A DNA stretch of 6,416 nucleotides, taken from assembly GCA_020346205.1 (NCBI GenBank), contig CP070776.1, forward strand, positions 1,444,276 through 1,450,691, in the 5' to 3' direction. Numbering within the stretch: the first letter of the stretch is position 1; each line of letters begins with the position of its first letter. The notes under the pieces are model-generated. The model did no database searches, was not told the origin of the DNA, and saw nothing but the letters and a program-made list of their open reading frames with translations. The position numbers and the translations under genes were made by a program. The DNA is from Deltaproteobacteria bacterium (GTDB taxonomy: Bacteria > Desulfobacterota > Desulfobulbia > Desulfobulbales > BM004). This document shows, piece by piece, positions 5,005 through 6,416 of the stretch.

Positions 5005-5961
5005 TCAGGCCTCTGCTTCCTTGGCTTTATCAATATGGTTCATTATTTCTGAAAACACCCTGTCAACTGGAATGAGCTCCATGTTCTGCTCTTCAATATA
5101 TCTAAAATGATCGTGATCAATTCCTGTCCTGTAAGCAGGGACATGGCCACTGAACAGTGCAAGACCAGGAACCCCTAGATGTGAAGCTAAATGACTGGGC
5201 CCTGAATCGTTTCCCACCACATATGCAGCCTTCTTTAAGACCCCGGCAAGTTGAAAAAAATCAAGATACTTGTCCGGTCCTGTAAGCATAATGCCTGGGA
5301 TAGAGCGACATAGATCCAAGTCATCAGGTCCTGGAACGGTTACCGCACAAATCCCCTTTTCAATTAATTTCTCAGCCAATTCACCATAGTAAGGCCAGCA
5401 CTTTTCGGTTCGCCTGGCAGATGCTCCAGCAAGCAGAACAACAAACGGCTCTGTAACCTCTGCCTCTTTAAGTATCTCACCGACATCGTCGATAAACCAT
5501 ACTGGATCAGGCTTCAAGGCGTGTTTTAGGGATAAACCTGCAGATTTAAGCTGAATGGCAAATTCCTCCAGTACGGAGATCTCTTTATCTGGAGGAATGG
5601 AATATGGCAGGCTGCAGCCCTCTGCCAGCCCGGACCATGCTACTTTTTTAGCGAACCAGCGATAATAAAACGAGGTCCTGTTGGCCCGCTGCAGATCAAA
5701 AACAACATCGAATCTGTCAAACCTTATACGCCGGTTTAATTTGCGCATTAAATCAAGGCGCCAACGCGGATCTCTTGGATCAATGAGCACCTTATCAACC
5801 CATGGACACCGTTCGAAGATCTTTTTATAGGCAGGTGTTGTCAATACCGAGATATGCCCATCTGGAAAATTATCGCGGATATCATGGAAGACACCTTCTG
5901 TCATGACGATATCCCCAAAGGCTCCCAGTTTTATTATGAGGACATTTTTTTTCTCTGCCAT
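5005..5961 (-). CDS. Glycosyltransferase family 9 (heptosyltransferase-like)
   Basis: This 318-residue protein is a GT-B-fold glycosyltransferase of family GT9, the family of ADP-heptose:LPS heptosyltransferases WaaC, WaaF and WaaQ, which build the lipopolysaccharide inner core on the cytoplasmic face of the inner membrane. Visible features are the N-terminal VLIIKLGAFGDIVMTEG (7-23) with Asp17 in the position of the catalytic base, FDVVFDLQ (84-91), an EKCWP element with Lys187 at the start of the C-terminal nucleotide-sugar domain, and the hallmark DSGPSHLASHLGVP (252-265). The frame extends 11 residues upstream to an ATG at 5994, but 5961 is preferred because the preceding gene ends TGA-G-ATG there, the GT9 core then begins at residue 7, and GAGGA lies upstream. 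It is second in a pair with the DUF6165 gene. Donor and acceptor cannot be assigned, so no symbol is given. Confidence 0.88.
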   Translation of the reverse strand: MAEKKNVLIIKLGAFGDIVMTEGVFHDIRDNFPDGHISVLTTPAYKKIFERCPWVDKVLIDPRDPRWRLDLMRKLNRRIRFDRFDVVFDLQRANRTSFYYRWFAKKVAWSGLAEGCSLPYSIPPDKEISVLEEFAIQLKSAGLSLKHALKPDPVWFIDDVGEILKEAEVTEPFVVLLAGASARRTEKCWPYYGELAEKLIEKGICAVTVPGPDDLDLCRSIPGIMLTGPDKYLDFFQLAGVLKKAAYVVGNDSGPSHLASHLGVPGLALFSGHVPAYRTGIDHDHFRYIEEQNMELIPVDRVFSEIMNHIDKAKEAEA

Positions 5962-5962
5962 C

Positions 5963-6352
5963 TCAACTGTAGTCCTCATAGGACTTTTCTTCAAACAACT
6001 CGGATTTCAGGATTGTATTGATCTCTCTTTTGAGGGCAGCTCTTTGATCATTGTTTATGTAAACAGCCCGGGCAAGATCAATAAATCGCTGGCTGAAATC
6101 TTTTTCCTTTTCACATTTACGGATATCATCTTCAATCTGCCATAAACTTTCATTTACGGCCCGAAGAGCAGCTTTAACCTGTGAAATTGCTTCAGGCTCC
6201 TGGCAATTCTTATTAAAAATCAGCAGGAGTGCCTGCAGTTCCCTGTCAATATTCTCAAGTTTTTTCGCATCCTGAATGCGATCCAGCTTTATCTCGAGTA
6301 TTGTAATTTTATCGACCAATTCACCCCATGAAATTGGTATATTGATTACCAT
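5963..6352 (-). CDS. DUF6165 family protein
   Basis: This 129-residue protein of unknown function resembles the DUF6165 family. The characteristic opening is IPISWGELVDKITILEIKLDRI (5-26), followed by a helix-rich body with AVNESLWQIEDDIRKCE (65-81), DFSQRFIDLARAVYINNDQRAALKREIN (85-112). It is predicted to be almost entirely alpha-helical, charged, possibly coiled-coil at about 15-45 and 60-85, and has no signal peptide or membrane segment. Members are often seen beside glycosyltransferase genes of envelope polysaccharide loci, which is the case here: the GT9 gene starts one base after its stop. The ATG at 6352 has AAGGTGA 4 bases upstream and the conserved block follows directly. The gene could be the first of the operon or could continue one that begins outside the window; only 64 bases are visible upstream. 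Confidence 0.75.
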   Translation of the reverse strand: MVINIPISWGELVDKITILEIKLDRIQDAKKLENIDRELQALLLIFNKNCQEPEAISQVKAALRAVNESLWQIEDDIRKCEKEKDFSQRFIDLARAVYINNDQRAALKREINTILKSELFEEKSYEDYS

Positions 6353-6356
6353 ATTG

Positions 6357-6363
6357 TCACCTT
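6357..6363 (-). promoter_or_regulatory. Ribosome binding site of the DUF6165 gene
   Basis: AAGGTGA on the minus strand, 4 bases before the ATG at 6352, is the only strong initiation signal of the DUF6165-GT9 pair. The GT9 gene has weaker signals and probably depends on it through coupling. No convincing -35/-10 pair was identified in the visible 64 bases upstream. Confidence 0.55.
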
Positions 6364-6416
6364 AATATTATCTTCTCATCTGTATTGATTATTTATGCAG
6401 AACCAAGAAATTATTA

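Overview
The window is an ordinary, gene-dense stretch of bacterial chromosome with moderate-to-low GC and very AT-rich gaps. It carries ten recognisable protein genes and shows no RNA gene, insertion sequence, integrase, CRISPR array or prophage hallmark. A lipopolysaccharide-type family-9 glycosyltransferase points to a Gram-negative cell. Type III pantothenate kinase, a stand-alone PilZ protein and a small HTH/zinc-ribbon protein together would fit a Desulfobacterota-like (former deltaproteobacterial) genome. That placement is an inference from gene content, not a measurement.

Layout from left to right. A minus-strand cutA gene (80-400) has its own promoter and a good ribosome binding site. 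It is divergent from a plus-strand cluster of four tightly packed genes (528-2592): a small DUF6504-like protein, an HTH plus zinc-ribbon predicted regulator, a YkgJ-type CxxCxxCC protein, and a THUMP-domain RNA methyltransferase of the RlmL N-terminal/YpsC type. An extremely A/T-rich gap of 184 bases follows, holding a terminator-like hairpin and a second hairpin that covers the ribosome binding site of the next gene, a single-domain PilZ protein (2777-3154). After a 142-base gap with a plausible sigma70 promoter comes the coaX-ldcA pair (3297-4998), whose reading frames overlap by 17 bases. It meets, tail to tail and only 6 bases apart, a minus-strand pair made of a DUF6165 protein followed by a GT9 glycosyltransferase (6352 down to 5005), with stop and start one base apart.

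The genes fall into functional themes rather than one system: metal-related or metal-binding proteins (cutA, the zinc ribbon, the cysteine cluster), RNA modification (THUMP methyltransferase), c-di-GMP sensing (PilZ), coenzyme A synthesis (coaX), murein tetrapeptide recycling (ldcA) and envelope glycan assembly (GT9 with DUF6165). I found no clear sign of a dramatic undescribed system. The least explained parts are the co-packed DUF6504-like/HTH-zinc-ribbon/CxxCxxCC genes upstream of the rRNA-type methyltransferase, the DUF6165-GT9 coupling, and the masked ribosome binding site of the PilZ gene.
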